This document shows positions 11,972-22,825 of a DNA stretch of 64,000 bases, piece after piece. A program made the translations under genes and the position numbers. The stretch spans positions 4,683,746 through 4,747,745 of the forward strand of contig CM018604.1 in NCBI GenBank assembly GCA_009192285.1. Direction: 5' to 3'. Positions within the stretch are counted from its first letter, which is position 1; each line of letters opens with the position of its first letter. The notes beneath the pieces are model-generated. The model was not told where the DNA came from. It did not search any database and saw only the letters and a list, made by a program, of their open reading frames with translations. The stretch is from Morchella semilibera. Lineage: Eukaryota > Ascomycota > Pezizomycetes > Pezizales > Morchellaceae.

Positions 11972-13478
11972 TCAATCCCTATTTCTCGAAACCAACCACC
12001 TCCGAATCGCCACCTCCCTGACTTTATACCTCGCCAACATCCTCGGCACATCCACACTCACCTCTCCATTGACCTTTACATCCTCTGGCGGCGGCACCTC
12101 GACATACACCAGCATCAGCGTCTTCTTAACCTGCGAGCTGACTCGATTAACACAATGCAACCAGTGCCACGGCCTCTTCTCACGCTCCTCCTTTCGCGCG
12201 CGGTCGGCCGCCCAGTGCGGGTGCGAGTATGCGGGCAGCACCAGAATCGCGAACTCTGCGTGTGTGAAGACGGGACCGCGGTTGTATAGTACTATTTGGT
12301 TTGCTTGTTAATTTTAGGTTGTTTGGTAGGGGAAGGGAGGGAGGTTACAGTAGTCGACGGCGAATTTGATGCCGGATTTGACGACCCAGCCAAGGGAGCG
12401 GAAGTGATGGTAGACGACGTAGTTGAGGATGAAGGGGTCATCGGGCTGGAGTGCGGCGGGCGTGAGTGGTGGGAAGTACGAGTGGCAGCGGAAGAGGGAG
12501 AAAAGGTCTTTTTGAGGAATTATTTCCTGCAAATGAAGAATGGTACAGTCAATTTATTGGGTCTTTTTAAATTTTATGTAGGTTTTATAGATTTTATAAT
12601 TTTGTTTTTTCTTGTCACATGGAAGAATAATGGATGGATAGTGGAGTGAGAAAATTTATTTGATTAGTACATACATCGGTTTTGGAATCCTTGATCTGCA
12701 AGACTCCCAGCCCGAAAGACAAGAAAAACGCCTCCTCAAGCGTGAGCTGCAGATGCTCCAGATCCTCAACTTCCACCACCGGTCTCTCGGGGCTTCTCCT
12801 GCGCGGCGGCGGCTCTACCGCTGCGAAGGTTATAGACTTAGAGGACGAGGAAGCCTTGGCCGTGGTAGCCGCAGCAGCATCTCGCCGCTCTTTATCCTGC
12901 TCATCGTCACCGCCGTCGGGGTCCTTGACGATCTTCCCCTCCTCAGCCAACTGCTTCTCCCGGCGCTCTTTCTCGGCACGGGCTCGCTCGCGCTTAAACT
13001 CCTTTCGCTCTTCGCGACGGCGCATCGTGACCTCCTCTGAGGTCAGCGCTTCGTCCTGGCCGATGACGCCGAGCGCGCGACGCTTGCGGGTGACCCATGT
13101 AGGCTCCGAACGGGAGAGAGAGCCTTTGCCGAAGAAGCCGTGCTCCCAGAAGGCCTTGATGGACTGTGGATCCGTGATGTGGATCGCGCGAGTTGAGGTG
13201 TGGAAAGTGCCTACGTGCAGCGGCGACGGGTGGGACGTGGTGCCGGGGAAGAGGTAGGCAATGATGATATGGAGAAGGGAGAGAGGGTTGTGAGGAATCA
13301 GCGGAGGGAGGGGGACGGTGGTTAGTGGGAGAGGGAGAGCGTGGACTACGTTGTAGTTTGGCTTCTTGTAGCGGGCACGGGCGGGCGCAGGCGCGGCGGG
13401 GAGGGTGATTGTGGGTGTAGGGTGAGCGGTAGTTGAGTCTGCAGGGGTAATTGTTATAGAGGGGGTTGGGCTAGCCAT
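11972..13478 (-). CDS. SEN2: tRNA-splicing endonuclease catalytic subunit Sen2, 433 aa, three exons
   Basis: The exons on the minus strand are 13478-12675, 12526-12349 and 12291-11972. Both introns are GT-AG and the frame is continuous (268 codons in exon 1, then a codon split after one base). The protein has a Pro/Thr-rich N-terminus, a charged coiled-coil-like middle (RRREERKEFKRERARAEKER), and the C-terminal endonuclease fold. The catalytic triad is visible: Tyr330 in LLYNRGPVF, His338 in THAEFAI, eight residues later as in yeast Sen2, and Lys383/384 in SSQVKKTL. With Sen34, Sen15 and Sen54 it removes introns from pre-tRNAs by cutting the 5' splice site. It is convergent with LCL2. Upstream, on the same strand, lies a probable spliced leader carrying two snoRNAs, with the coding exon starting 7 nt after the last acceptor. 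Confidence 0.95.
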
Positions 13479-13575
13479 TGTAGTCCTGTTGTATGCATGT
13501 TAGCGGTTTAAAGTCATTAAACGTGTATACAGATAGAAGTAGTATGTGGTTATCGATCAATAGTGATTATGTGTA

Positions 13576-13669
13576 GCTCAGATACCGTTGTAGTCTGTTT
13601 TTGTTCTTCAAGGGGGGGCGAAAAATCAAACATTCTCCCACTCAAAATACATGAAGATTTCATCAGAGC
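13576..13669 (-). ncRNA. C/D-box snoRNA, copy A, guide to 18S rRNA (snR79-like)
   Basis: On the minus strand there is a C box TGATGA at 13665-13660 and a D box CTGA at 13581-13578. The 15 nt directly before the D box are antisense to the conserved 18S segment AUACCGUUGUAGUCU. Counting five nucleotides from the D box targets the second C of AUACC, which by my reckoning is the position modified by yeast snR79 (18S Cm1007). A TTTTGA/TTTGAT pair in the middle may serve as D'/C'. The base before the C box is C rather than a purine, so this copy is slightly weaker than copy B. It is about 85% identical to copy B and lies inside leader intron 2 of SEN2. Confidence 0.8.
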
Positions 13670-13853
13670 AATGAGGTGGGAAGGGAAAAAAAAAGGAGGG
13701 GTGGATCCAAAAGTGGGGGGAAATGGGTACATACCACCAGGCGCCCAAAACTGATCTGTAGAACAACCTATTTCTGCAAAGACAGGTCATGATGTTAGTA
13801 CAAGTATTTCCTAACCTTAAGGTTCATCTTAAAGCTGCGCGTTCTCGTTTGTC
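13670..13853. other. Between the two snoRNA copies: host exon and intron flanks
   Basis: This short stretch holds the 3' part of leader intron 1 with its TACTAAC branch site, the 39-nt exon at 13773-13735, and the 5' part of leader intron 2, all read on the minus strand. No other gene is seen. Confidence 0.55.
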
Positions 13854-13944
13854 GCTCAGATACCGTTGTAGTCTGTGTTTATTCTTCAAGGAGGGCGAAA
13901 AATCAAACATTCTCCCACTCAAAATATTCCGATTTCATCACAGC
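13854..13944 (-). ncRNA. C/D-box snoRNA, copy B, same 18S guide as copy A
   Basis: The minus strand shows a perfect C box GTGATGA (TGATGA at 13940-13935), a D box CTGA at 13859-13856 and a short terminal stem (TCGC before the C box pairs with GCGA after the D box). The 15-nt guide ahead of the D box is identical to that of copy A and complementary to AUACCGUUGUAGUCU of 18S rRNA. It should direct fibrillarin (Nop1) 2'-O-methylation of the 18S cytosine five nucleotides from the D box. The copy lies in leader intron 1 of SEN2. The central part (TTTTGAGTGGGAGAATG) is shared with copy A, while the C-box-proximal spacer differs. The guide and both boxes are conserved across the duplication. Confidence 0.85.
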
Positions 13945-13989
13945 GAGTATAGGGGATAGCGGGGAAAGTGGTTTATAGAAAGGCATACC

Positions 13990-14745
13990 TTAGTATTAAT
14001 ATTAGTAAACCCAACAAGTTGGGAGTAAATGGTTGATGGGAAGCAGCAAAGGGGATGATGGGGAGGGAGGAAAAAGGTTGTGAAAGAGGAAGAGTGGGGG
14101 GGAAGAGCGAGGTTCGAGGAGTCGTTCTTTGTGACTCGTAAAGAAAAGTTAAACGGGATGGTGGGATGGGGGGGCTTGGCGAATCCATTTTGTGCCGTGC
14201 AACCACAGCTGGTTGTCCTTGTTAGGTATTTGTGTACCGACACCACCACCACCGCTGCCAGTGTGGTAATGACTACAACGTGTATGTAGGTAATCCAGAA
14301 AATCAAGAGCAACAACCAAATTGTTTCAGCGTTCTGAACTTTGAGTTCTGGGTTAATCGTGCAATCCATGACGGCAGTCAATGATTGAACCGCATATATA
14401 TTATTCAGACGAAAGCCAGGTAAATAGAGAACACCACATCAACCTTTTCCCCCAAAAATGACCTACACAGCCTCGGCACATACATCTATATGTAACTCCT
14501 CGTCGTCATGAAGAATATTGAGCAAGGAGGAAATTGCAAAAGAAGAAAAAAATATACAGCACGAAGAATAGAATATAATACAACCCATGTCAAACAAATG
14601 ATGTCTATGTACCGTCCGTCCACCTCAGCTTCACAGGCCATCACTAGCAGCCTCCCTCTAGATTTAAGCTATGTGATTACGAGCGAGATCACAACGGGCA
14701 AAAAAAAAAAGGTTTTCTCCCCGGCCGCACGAGCGCCCACACCAT
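13990..14745. other. Spacer between the SEN2 leader and the MRPL15 3' end
   Basis: No supported gene. A minus-strand frame (14381-13938) overlaps snoRNA copy B and its intron, so it is not a protein gene. The promoter of the SEN2 leader transcript and the MRPL15 3' UTR must lie here. Confidence 0.5.
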
Positions 14746-15815
14746 CTATTCCGACGCCCTCGGCGAGGCACCACCACCCAACACGCTCAGTATCCTCTCC
14801 CTCACCAGCCTTCCCGCGACATCACCGCCCTTCAGCAGCGCCACCGCACCAATAATGGCATACAAGCACTCCGCTGAGACCTCGCCCTGCCCAGACATCG
14901 CAAGGTCGTCGGTCTATATATCCATCTGTCAGTAGCCCATTACAGGAAGAGGGGTAAAGATAAAGCGAGCACCCACGTTTGCTGGTTTCCACCTCATGAC
15001 CCCCGGCAGCCCTACCGCCCGCGCAAGATGTCCTATTTTTGCAATACTGAGGGTTTCAAGGACGTTCTTGCGGTTGACAAAGGTTAGGTAGTGGTAGTCC
15101 GGGTGGTTGAACGGCTTCAGCACCGGGGCGTCGGTACTTTCCTTGTCGGTACTTTCCTTGTCGGGGGCTTCGTATGTCTTTCGGGGGCCTAGCATCTCAG
15201 GGCGGGTTGCAAGGTGGTGCAGAGACGTGTGCATCTGCAGGACCAGTTTACCTACAACCATTGTTAATGGTATTCAAAAACTATCATCTAGCTCTAATGC
15301 ATATATCCTCAAAACCCCAAGCATTGCCCCTCCGACCCCTCCAACCCCACCCCACCCCACCACCCACCTCACCAGGCCCCGAATTCTCCCTCCGCAAACC
15401 ATGATAACAAAGGAGGGTACTCACCATAAAAGGCCAGTTTCTCATTATACGGCTGCCATCCGTGATCAAAACTCTTATGCGTGACCGCCTGCCACTTGAC
15501 CTCCTCGCTGAGCCCCAGATTCCCCCCCAGTAGCGCATGATACATGGCATCCAGCCTCTCTGGGTCCTCATTGACCTCAAACGGCATGTTTTTCTTTATC
15601 AGGAAGGGTGCTCTGTTCGCCCTGAACTTCATTGGCCTGTACGAAAGACCACTGCTGGTCTGAGCAGTAGGTTGCTGCTGCTGCTCTTGATGCATACACC
15701 GCCGGGCACTGCTAGCTAGAAGGCTGGTAGCGGGTGAGGGGGTTTGATGCCGGAGACAGCGCGAGCTGGCGAGCAGTGTTGAGGCGGTTTGGCGGGTCGT
15801 GTAGGTGGCCATCAC
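14746..15815 (-). CDS. MRPL15: Mitochondrial large-subunit ribosomal protein L15 (RNase III-like fold), 277 aa, three exons
   Basis: The exons are 15815-15425, 15251-14977 and 14913-14746 on the minus strand. Introns of 173 and 63 nt keep the frame (G|GT codon split; then RWKPAN joined to TDDLAMSGQGEV). The N-terminus is Arg/Ser/Thr-rich and poor in acids, as expected of a mitochondrial presequence (RQTASTLLASSRCLRHQ). The body carries the signature of this protein: WQAVTHKSFDHGWQPYNEKLAFYGK, then GHLARAVGLPGVMRWKPAN, and the tail YAIIGAVALLKGGDVAGRLV. Yeast MrpL15 has an RNase III-type fold that has lost catalysis and acts as a structural mitoribosomal protein. It lies tail-to-head upstream of the SEN2 leader on the same strand. 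Length is close to the yeast protein. Confidence 0.92.
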
Positions 15816-17815
15816 GGCGGCGGCGGAGGAAGATATACGGGATGGGGTGGGTTTTGGTTCGAAGCCGAAAATTCGAGAGTGGAATTGAAGAAGATGCGGG
15901 ATTAGGTAATCATACAGGCGACATCATATAGTGTCACTCGAGGCTTAGCGGAAACGCTATATCATAGGGTTGACTGATTATTTATCTGCTCGTACTTCAT
16001 ATAAGGATTGATTAATTGATCAATCGATTAATTCAACACTGTTTTCTAAGATAGGGGAGAATTTATTTCTATATAAAAGATAAGGACTACATGTACATAC
16101 ATGTACACCCATATTTCAAAATGCTTTACCCTGTTCTAGTAGCGATACTGTCGCCGTTATCTACATGTATTCAGGGTTCTAGACTTGAGAGTTCCGGCGC
16201 CGTACGCATGAATTTGAGCTGTGCATTAGTATACGCCTACCACATGTAACTTACCTGCTAGTATTGGGGCGAGGGAGAAGAGTGGGAATTAAAGGTAGGG
16301 AAAATGCAAAAAATAAACTTCTAACTATCTTAAATTATTGACTCCTAGCTATAGGTCCTCCTCCATCCTTATTCATACAAGACGGCCTTAACACCCCTCT
16401 GTAGTATAGCTTTCAGTACATGTATATACTACAGATCATGCTTCTTTATTACCACAGGCTAAAAAAAAAACCTACGCACTTGCATGGTCCCCAAGGGAAG
16501 TCTCCCACTAGTAACCCCCCCCCCCCCACCCGCGGCGAACTAGGGTAACAATATACTACAGCAATAAGCCCATAAAACTCAGCAGAGCTCAAAAAGAAGT
16601 TAAGTGGTCAGGTCTGTGAGTCCGGCAGTACATTACATTTGCCCCCCCCCCCTTTTTTTTAGATATGCTACGCATACATGTATGCATTCTAACGCGACTA
16701 GAAAAACGTCGAGTACTGAGCTCAGGAGAGCCATACAAAAAAGCCTTAGAAATACTACATGTATATTCCATTCTTCATCACCACAATATCCCACTCTCAC
16801 ATGCATAGAACAAATAAAAATCCATGTTTGCACAGCCTGCGAGAGGTTACCGGGAAATCGAACTACATACATGTAATAACGCACGGCAACTGGTTCTGAT
16901 TTTTCTACGGGCGTTACTCCCCAAGATATATACTTATGTAAGCTAGAATAATGACCCTTCTCGGTCCCAGTCCTTCAACACCGACCAATCACCCCACTAC
17001 AACACAATAGCCAACATCAATACTAGGCTACACCCTCCACACCTACATAGTCTGCCCCCCCGGCAATTTAGGCACCAGTGACACCGCCCCATCACAGCCC
17101 ATCACTCAGCCTGCACGTGCCTAGTCACAATGATCGTCATCACCTTGCCTAGCACTAACAACCATGAAAGCCCATATATCTATGTCACCAGGCCAGGCGC
17201 GAAAAAGAGCGGTATGAAGTCCCATCTGTATAAAATCCCCCTCCGCAAAAGACAGAACCCAATAAAGACAAGACTACTAGATACAAGTATCGTATATAAC
17301 CCCACTATCATTCCCCCCTTATTCAAGGAACAAAGTTGGGGGGTTTTGAAAATATTATCTCCCCTCCCCAGTTTAATACACTGTTTTTTTCTGCGCTGAG
17401 TGGCGAAGGAAGAGAGTAACGAAAAATAAAAAGATATAGGAAAAGAACACAAACGCGCGCAGAGGAGGTATTTTGGCTTGTTTAATGTTGATGCACCTGG
17501 ACTGATTTTGCTCCCCATTTCCGTCGCTACCATGCCATCTCGATGACCCATACAGCAATCCAAAACAGGAAACTAAACATTGGACAAAGCCCTCGCCACC
17601 ATCTGTTATCCGCTCATACACAACTACTCCCAACCTCAATGCCCACCAAGCGAAAAGTGCTATCTGTCCGTACAAGCTAAGTATTATCCGTTACGTTTGA
17701 CGTCTCTTGGAGTCCCCTTTAACCTCTGTCCTCCGAGGAAATTAGCCTTTTTTTCCGCCTCACCTTGGCCCTCTTGGGAGTGAACCGGAATCAAGGAACA
17801 AGAGGTAGGGGACAC
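15816..17815. other. Spacer between MRPL15 and CNA1 (2 kb)
   Basis: No supported gene. It holds the MRPL15 promoter, several ACATGTA palindromes (16088, 16165, 16420, 16870), poly-C runs at 16515-16528 and 16642-16652, and the long CNA1 3' region with T-rich tracts. Confidence 0.5.
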
Positions 17816-20095
17816 TTACATGCTGATTCTCCTAGCGACTCGGTTCAACTCTTTATCGTTATCCGCCTCTCTGACTGCAGTCCTCATGGCCTCTTCCTTG
17901 GCCTCTTTCTCTTTCTTCTCGACCTCCTCGTGACTCGGTGGCAATCTTTCGTTCTGTAGATCGACCTTCCTTGCCTCTTCAAAAGATGTAATGGCCTCCT
18001 TGATACCCTCAGCACCGAGCATAAGCATTCCAGCGGGCAGCCTGCCACCCGTTGCGGTCTTGAGCTCGGTAACACGCTCCGACTCTTCTCGCAAGACCTG
18101 GAACACACGTGACAGACGACCAATGGCGAGAATCTTGTTCTTGATGGCACGGCGCTTGGCATCTGGGCTGTTTGGGTCCATCTCTGGCTCAACCTGTGGT
18201 GACAGGGGATCTGTTCCAGTTGGCGAGAGTGAATCGTCTTCAAGCTCTTCCTTAGAGCAAGTGTTAAGAATGGCGATAAGCATATCAGTGACTAAACAAT
18301 TATTATCTGTCAGCTAACCGGTATAATAACAGTAGATTGGATATACAAACTCTTCTCGCCGACGAATGGAAGTGACCAGGTGAACACATCCATAAAGTTT
18401 GGTAGCCAGTAAGGATGAGGTGTGCAGTCTAAGTCAATTAGCCCTTGCGCCCATTCCCAGTCGCCACATTTGGGAGCTTACTGAACTGCCTAATGTTCAT
18501 GACGTTGTTCTCATATTTTAACACGGCTGCCTTGTTGTTATACACATCCAAGTAATTGGGTGCGGAAAAGATAGTCATGACACTAGGGAAACCAGTCGTC
18601 TTGGTCTTTCTGTACATTCTATAACCTGCATCCTGTGCCTCGTGTGCACGAATGACGGAGAGTAGGTTGTTCCTCTCGAGGAAAGAGCACGCAGCGGGGT
18701 ACGAGAAAAAGTATGAGCAACCGCGGACATTGTTGTGGATGAAGAAGTCGGAAGTCTTTTCTTGTCCGAATTCCTCAAGTGGATCCGCCCAAAGAATATC
18801 GCACATCAAACCGTGGGTAGGAGGTTCGCGGAAACGATCAATCTGCACAATCTCATTAGAACCGAAGGTTTACACCTAGAACACAGCGATATATGAATAA
18901 GAGACATACACTTCGGAGGTCATCAAGTGTTTGTAGCTCGGGGCTCAGTCCACCGTGAATACACAAAAACTGTTTGTTCATAACGGCAGCTAAGGGCAGA
19001 GCGCAAAAACTGTCCATACAAGCTTCATACACACGTTCGGAATACTTGTGCTTGCCTAAAATTAGAAAACCGGGTTAGATCATCAATCAAGACTACATAT
19101 ACGAGGAAAAAATCCAGGAATCCATCTTCTCAAAACATACATTCCAACTTGAAGGTAAAGTAGTCGGTCAAATGTCTACACTCATGGTTTCCTCTTAGGA
19201 GCCAAAGGGTGTTCGGGTAGTGAATTTTCAAAGACCATAGGTACAAAACACACTGAACGAAAGCACTTAGCACATGTTTGGTCCAACGAAGGGGTTCCAA
19301 ACTGATTTTTATAACATACCTCAATACTGAAATACCCTCGATCCACGTAGTCTCCCAAGAACAAATACCTAGTCTCCTCCGGGTTGCCGCCAACCTCAAA
19401 CAATTTCATTAGATCATAATACTGCCCATGGACATCACCGCACACAGTGATTGGGGCATCCATCTCGAGAAGATTGGGCTCAGTCTTGAGAACTTCAGTG
19501 CATCGTGACAGGATAAAGAGAGCTTGCTCTTCAGTTAGACGCCCTTCACGGTAGAAATGCTGCTTGAGGAACGCGAGGTTAGGCTTTGTTGGGTCGTTAG
19601 GGTCGTAGAATTGTTCATCGCGAGGTTTGTGGAAAGCGGGAGCTTGTACATCTAAACAAGTGATGAAAATGAGGGGATTAGCATATGTCATGAGAGATAT
19701 TTGCGAAAGAGGTGCTGTATGTGTCTGTAGACAGAGAAGTGGGGGCTGAACACCAAGGGGGTGAAATCATAGCCAGCAGTATCGCACCAGATACTTCAGC
19801 TGTGGGTTATGAAGTGATGGGAGATGACATCTTTAAGGCTCGCCAAATGACTGGTATATGATAGATGGATAAGATATTTCCAGCTAGACTCATGATGGTC
19901 CACTTTCCAGTACTTCACACATACGAAAGCTTAGTACGACATACCTTTGCATACTCGCTCCAGGGTCGACACCTGGGTTCCATCCTCCATGGTATGCAGG
20001 GTGAAATCGATTTCCGGTATCGGCTTCTTCTCGCTGACAGCGCGGATGGCATTCTCAAGCTTCACGTTCATTCCAGGTGCATTGGGTTCGGCCAT
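17816..20095 (-). CDS. CNA1: Calcineurin catalytic subunit A (Ca2+/calmodulin-dependent Ser/Thr phosphatase), 551 aa, seven exons
   Basis: The minus-strand exons are 20095-19945, 19651-19320, 19252-19141, 19055-18910, 18842-18482, 18428-18351 and 18291-17816; all junctions are GT-AG and in frame. The phosphatase core shows GDVHGQ (122-127), GDYVDRG (150-156) and LLRGNHE (about 179-185), the metal-binding motifs of the PPP family. The calcineurin-B-binding helix ([19 protein letters not shown]) spans exons 6 and 7, followed by the calmodulin-binding segment ([20 protein letters not shown]) and the autoinhibitory motif ([19 protein letters not shown]). With CnaB and calmodulin it dephosphorylates Crz1-type factors. 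The stop codon TAA lies inside a perfect GTAAGT donor, so an alternative last exon that changes the C-terminus by a few residues is possible. Divergent from the WW-domain gene. Confidence 0.97.
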
Positions 20096-21961
20096 TGTGA
20101 TGTGTTGATTAATTGGGAGATACGGAGGGTATACGGAGGAAGGAGAAGAAGGGGAGAAAGGGAGGCGTTGCTAAAGCACGGCAACAAACTGAAATGCTCC
20201 AAATATCGTGGGATTCAGCAAACTTCTTGGGGATGCAGAGATGATGGTTGTGTCGGTGATGGGACTAGGTGGCGGGATCGGGGGACGGGGGAGAATGGGG
20301 AAGGAAGGTGGATTATGATGGTGACGGATGGGGGATGTTGTTGGGTTGGGTTGGACTGGATCCGTGAACGACGACGACGGGAGAGAGGGGTGGTGGGATG
20401 AGCGGGGTTGTAAATATGTAACTTATGCAATAGGTAATTATTTTCTCCAGTTTTAATCGTTTTCTGTCCTTCTCCGTCACCTTCTCTTTCTTTATTTGGT
20501 TCTATTGAGAAGATAGATGGCAAAGAATTCAGAAAGAATCGCTAAAATAGAAGCGAAATGTTCGCAAGAACCTAAGCTCTTTTTTTTTGGTGCACAGAGA
20601 TAGGCGGGGTAGAATAGTAGGGTAGCGTGCACTTTTAAGTAGGTGTGTCTGGGTTGTTGCTGTTGGCCGGGGTGTGGGATATCTGGTAAGGGTAAAGGGG
20701 GTGAGATAGTGGGCCCAGCAACGGGAAAGGGGGGGGGGGCAAATGGGGTCAATCGATGCCTGGTATTTTACTTCTTTCCTGGGTGTTGGAGCTGGCTGAC
20801 TGGCTGGAGGTGCTGGAGACAATTGTTGGTAGTTATGCTACATGCTACTACTATTCAATAGGATGGCTCGATAGAGCTCACAGACTTCAAGTTCAGGGGG
20901 ACGAGATTGCTTCACAAACGGACTAGAGCAAAGAGAGTATGCGTAAACCACAACAGGCAATGGAGCGCACGAACAGCCAACGATAAGAAATTAAAATAAT
21001 AATCATCTAGGCAGCTTCTTGTATGAATTGAGACCGATTTCTCTACTGTAGCAAGTGACTAACCCACAGAAGGGGGGAGTTCCATAGCACAGTAAAGTAT
21101 GTGGTCAGAGCTCGTGGCAAAGGGTCCTGCAGAATGAAGCTTACGGGAAAAAGAGGGTTTGAGAAGGAGGAGGAGAGTCCAGGGACAACCCACAACCACA
21201 CACACACACACCTAAGCAAAAAAAAAAAGGAAAAAAAAGTGCCGGCGGACCCTTCTCCAGCGTCCCTTCGCCGCCCCCGCACGCGCACGCGATGTGAACC
21301 TGCACCCTATCTCTGGTAGAGAATAGCCAACAGACAGATATGGGGCGCTGATGCGGAACATCGATAGGTAGCTACAAACCCTGGGAGTAGGGCTGAGCTC
21401 CAAGCTCCACAGAGGATTATTATGCATGAGCTTAAGAACATGCGAACAACGCGCCCCAATTGAGCGGTCAATTGGGACTACTATCGACGACATACATATC
21501 CTGCCTGCCTAGGATATAGTTGCACAGTAATCATTACTTGCTCACCGACACACCGTTTGGGAATTGCTTGCCATGGCAATTTCTCTAGATCCCTCAGCTC
21601 AATTGCTGAATGTCAATTTAGCCACGGCTTGCTTGGAATGCAGCAGGCAATCTAAGCTTCTGATATCTAACGAACCATAAGTTCTGTAGAATTTCATGCT
21701 TAGGTCAATTGATCAATTACTTCTCCCTCCAACAATATGCAATTTATAGGAATATTAGTAGCATTAATATTAGGTCCTAAATAGCATGGCCCTAACCCAG
21801 ATCACGTGAAACAATACTAGCTTGGCACACAAGACCTCATTCAGCCCTGAACCCTAGTTCCCCAAGGGTGCTGAGCGGCTCTTGACGGGGAGTCCAATTC
21901 ATCTCCTCCCGCCGAAAACCCCCTCCATCGAATTCATAGAAATATCTTCTACTCCAGGTTA
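20096..21961. other. Divergent intergenic region between CNA1 and the WW-domain gene
   Basis: This 1.9-kb region should hold both promoters. It contains long purine/pyrimidine-skewed stretches just upstream of CNA1 (20130-20400), a poly-G run of 11 nt near 20730, a CACACA run followed by A-rich sequence near 21195-21235, and nothing that looks coding. Confidence 0.5.
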
Positions 21962-22825
21962 ATGTCGTCAGACTCCTACACGTCACCCAAAGAGCCAGCA
22001 GAAGCACCAGCTGAAGCTGGCTTAAAAACCTCACAGGCTCCCTCACCAACCCCCGAGTCGCCCAAGCCCATCGCCGCCGCTAATAGCAATGCTACTTCCA
22101 CAACTACCCCCATAACCAGCGGCCCCCATAACCAAGCCTATAAAGACCCAGAAACCCGTCAGAATTTACGAGAAGGCAGTCGTGAGGAGGGTGAGGAAGA
22201 TGAGTCTGACAAAGAGGAAGGCGAGGAGCACGAGCCCACGCTAGAAGCCACCTCACAGCCTCCACTGCCCCCAGAAGAACCCCCAACGGAGGTAGATGCG
22301 GAGGATAATGACGGCTGGCAACCGATCTGGGATGATACCTACCAGGCGTACTATTTCTACAACTCACACACCAACGAGACGACATGGACAAACCCGCGCG
22401 TGCCGGAGGCGACGGCGGTGGTTGGGGATCCGCCCCTGCCGCTCGAGGACGAGCCGGACCCAAACCTGACGTATAATCCGGCGATTCATGGCGACTATGA
22501 CCCCACGGCGCCGTACGCGCAGCAAAACAACACAGCCAGCGCTCAGACGGACGAGTATGTGGCGCGTGGGGCGTTCAATCGCTTCACGGGTAAATTCCAG
22601 CCGGCGTCTTCAAGGCGCGTGCCGGAAAACTACAATGATGAAAACAAATCCCGGCGGCAGATGGAGTTCTACTTTGACGTGGATGCAGCGGCAAGCACCC
22701 ATGACGGTCGAAGCTTAAAGGCCGAGAGGCAAACGAGGAAGCTGTCGAGGAAAGAGGTCAGGGAGTTTCAGGAGAAGCGGAAGGCCAGGAAGGAGGAGAA
22801 ACGAAAGGCCTGGTTAAGAGACTAA
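21962..22825 (+). CDS. WW-domain protein, 287 aa, single exon, probably nuclear
   Basis: The ATG at 21962 opens one uninterrupted frame. A disordered Pro/Ser/Glu-rich N-terminus (1-115, with a Glu/Asp run at 75-90) precedes one WW domain at about 118-146, with Trp119, the aromatic block YYFYN, the second Trp142 and Pro145. The C-terminal half has the features of a conserved fungal family: ARGAFNRFTGKFQ, then MEFYFDVDAAASTHDGRSLK, and a strongly basic helix ending EEKRKAWLRD. WW domains bind proline-rich ligands; the basic tail and acidic N-terminus suggest an RNA-processing or transcription role, but that is inference. The upstream neighbour CNA1 is divergent. I do not assign a gene name. Confidence 0.85.
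   Translation: MSSDSYTSPKEPAEAPAEAGLKTSQAPSPTPESPKPIAAANSNATSTTTPITSGPHNQAYKDPETRQNLREGSREEGEEDESDKEEGEEHEPTLEATSQPPLPPEEPPTEVDAEDNDGWQPIWDDTYQAYYFYNSHTNETTWTNPRVPEATAVVGDPPLPLEDEPDPNLTYNPAIHGDYDPTAPYAQQNNTASAQTDEYVARGAFNRFTGKFQPASSRRVPENYNDENKSRRQMEFYFDVDAAASTHDGRSLKAERQTRKLSRKEVREFQEKRKARKEEKRKAWLRD

Larger units (their letters stand above)
13485..13989 (-). other. Probable spliced 5' leader of SEN2 with two snoRNA-bearing introns
   Basis: On the minus strand I can place intron 1 at 13988-13774 (AAG|GTATGC donor, TACTAAC branch site, CTTTGCAG acceptor), a 39-nt exon at 13773-13735, and intron 2 at 13734-13486 (GGTG|GTATGT donor, GCTAAC branch site, CAACAG acceptor). Intron 2 ends 7 nt before the SEN2 ATG. 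Each intron contains one copy of the C/D-box RNA, 45-65 nt after its donor and 80-90 nt before its acceptor, the usual geometry for intronic snoRNAs. Either this is the SEN2 5' leader or it is a separate non-coding host transcript reading into SEN2. The splice sites are read by eye. Confidence 0.65.

Noticed and set aside
12660-13257. Two long plus-strand frames opposite SEN2.
   Set aside because: They are antisense shadows of the SEN2 first exon, which has clear homology on the minus strand.
13576-13944. A 19-base match to 18S rRNA (TCAGATACCGTTGTAGTCT) present twice, first read as inserted rRNA fragments.
   Set aside because: The match is confined to the stretch next to a D box and is antisense in a minus-strand RNA with a C box; a snoRNA guide explains it better than rRNA debris.
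13938-14381. A minus-strand frame of 147 codons with a hydrophobic segment.
   Set aside because: It runs through snoRNA copy B and the donor of the leader intron, and it has no recognisable domain.
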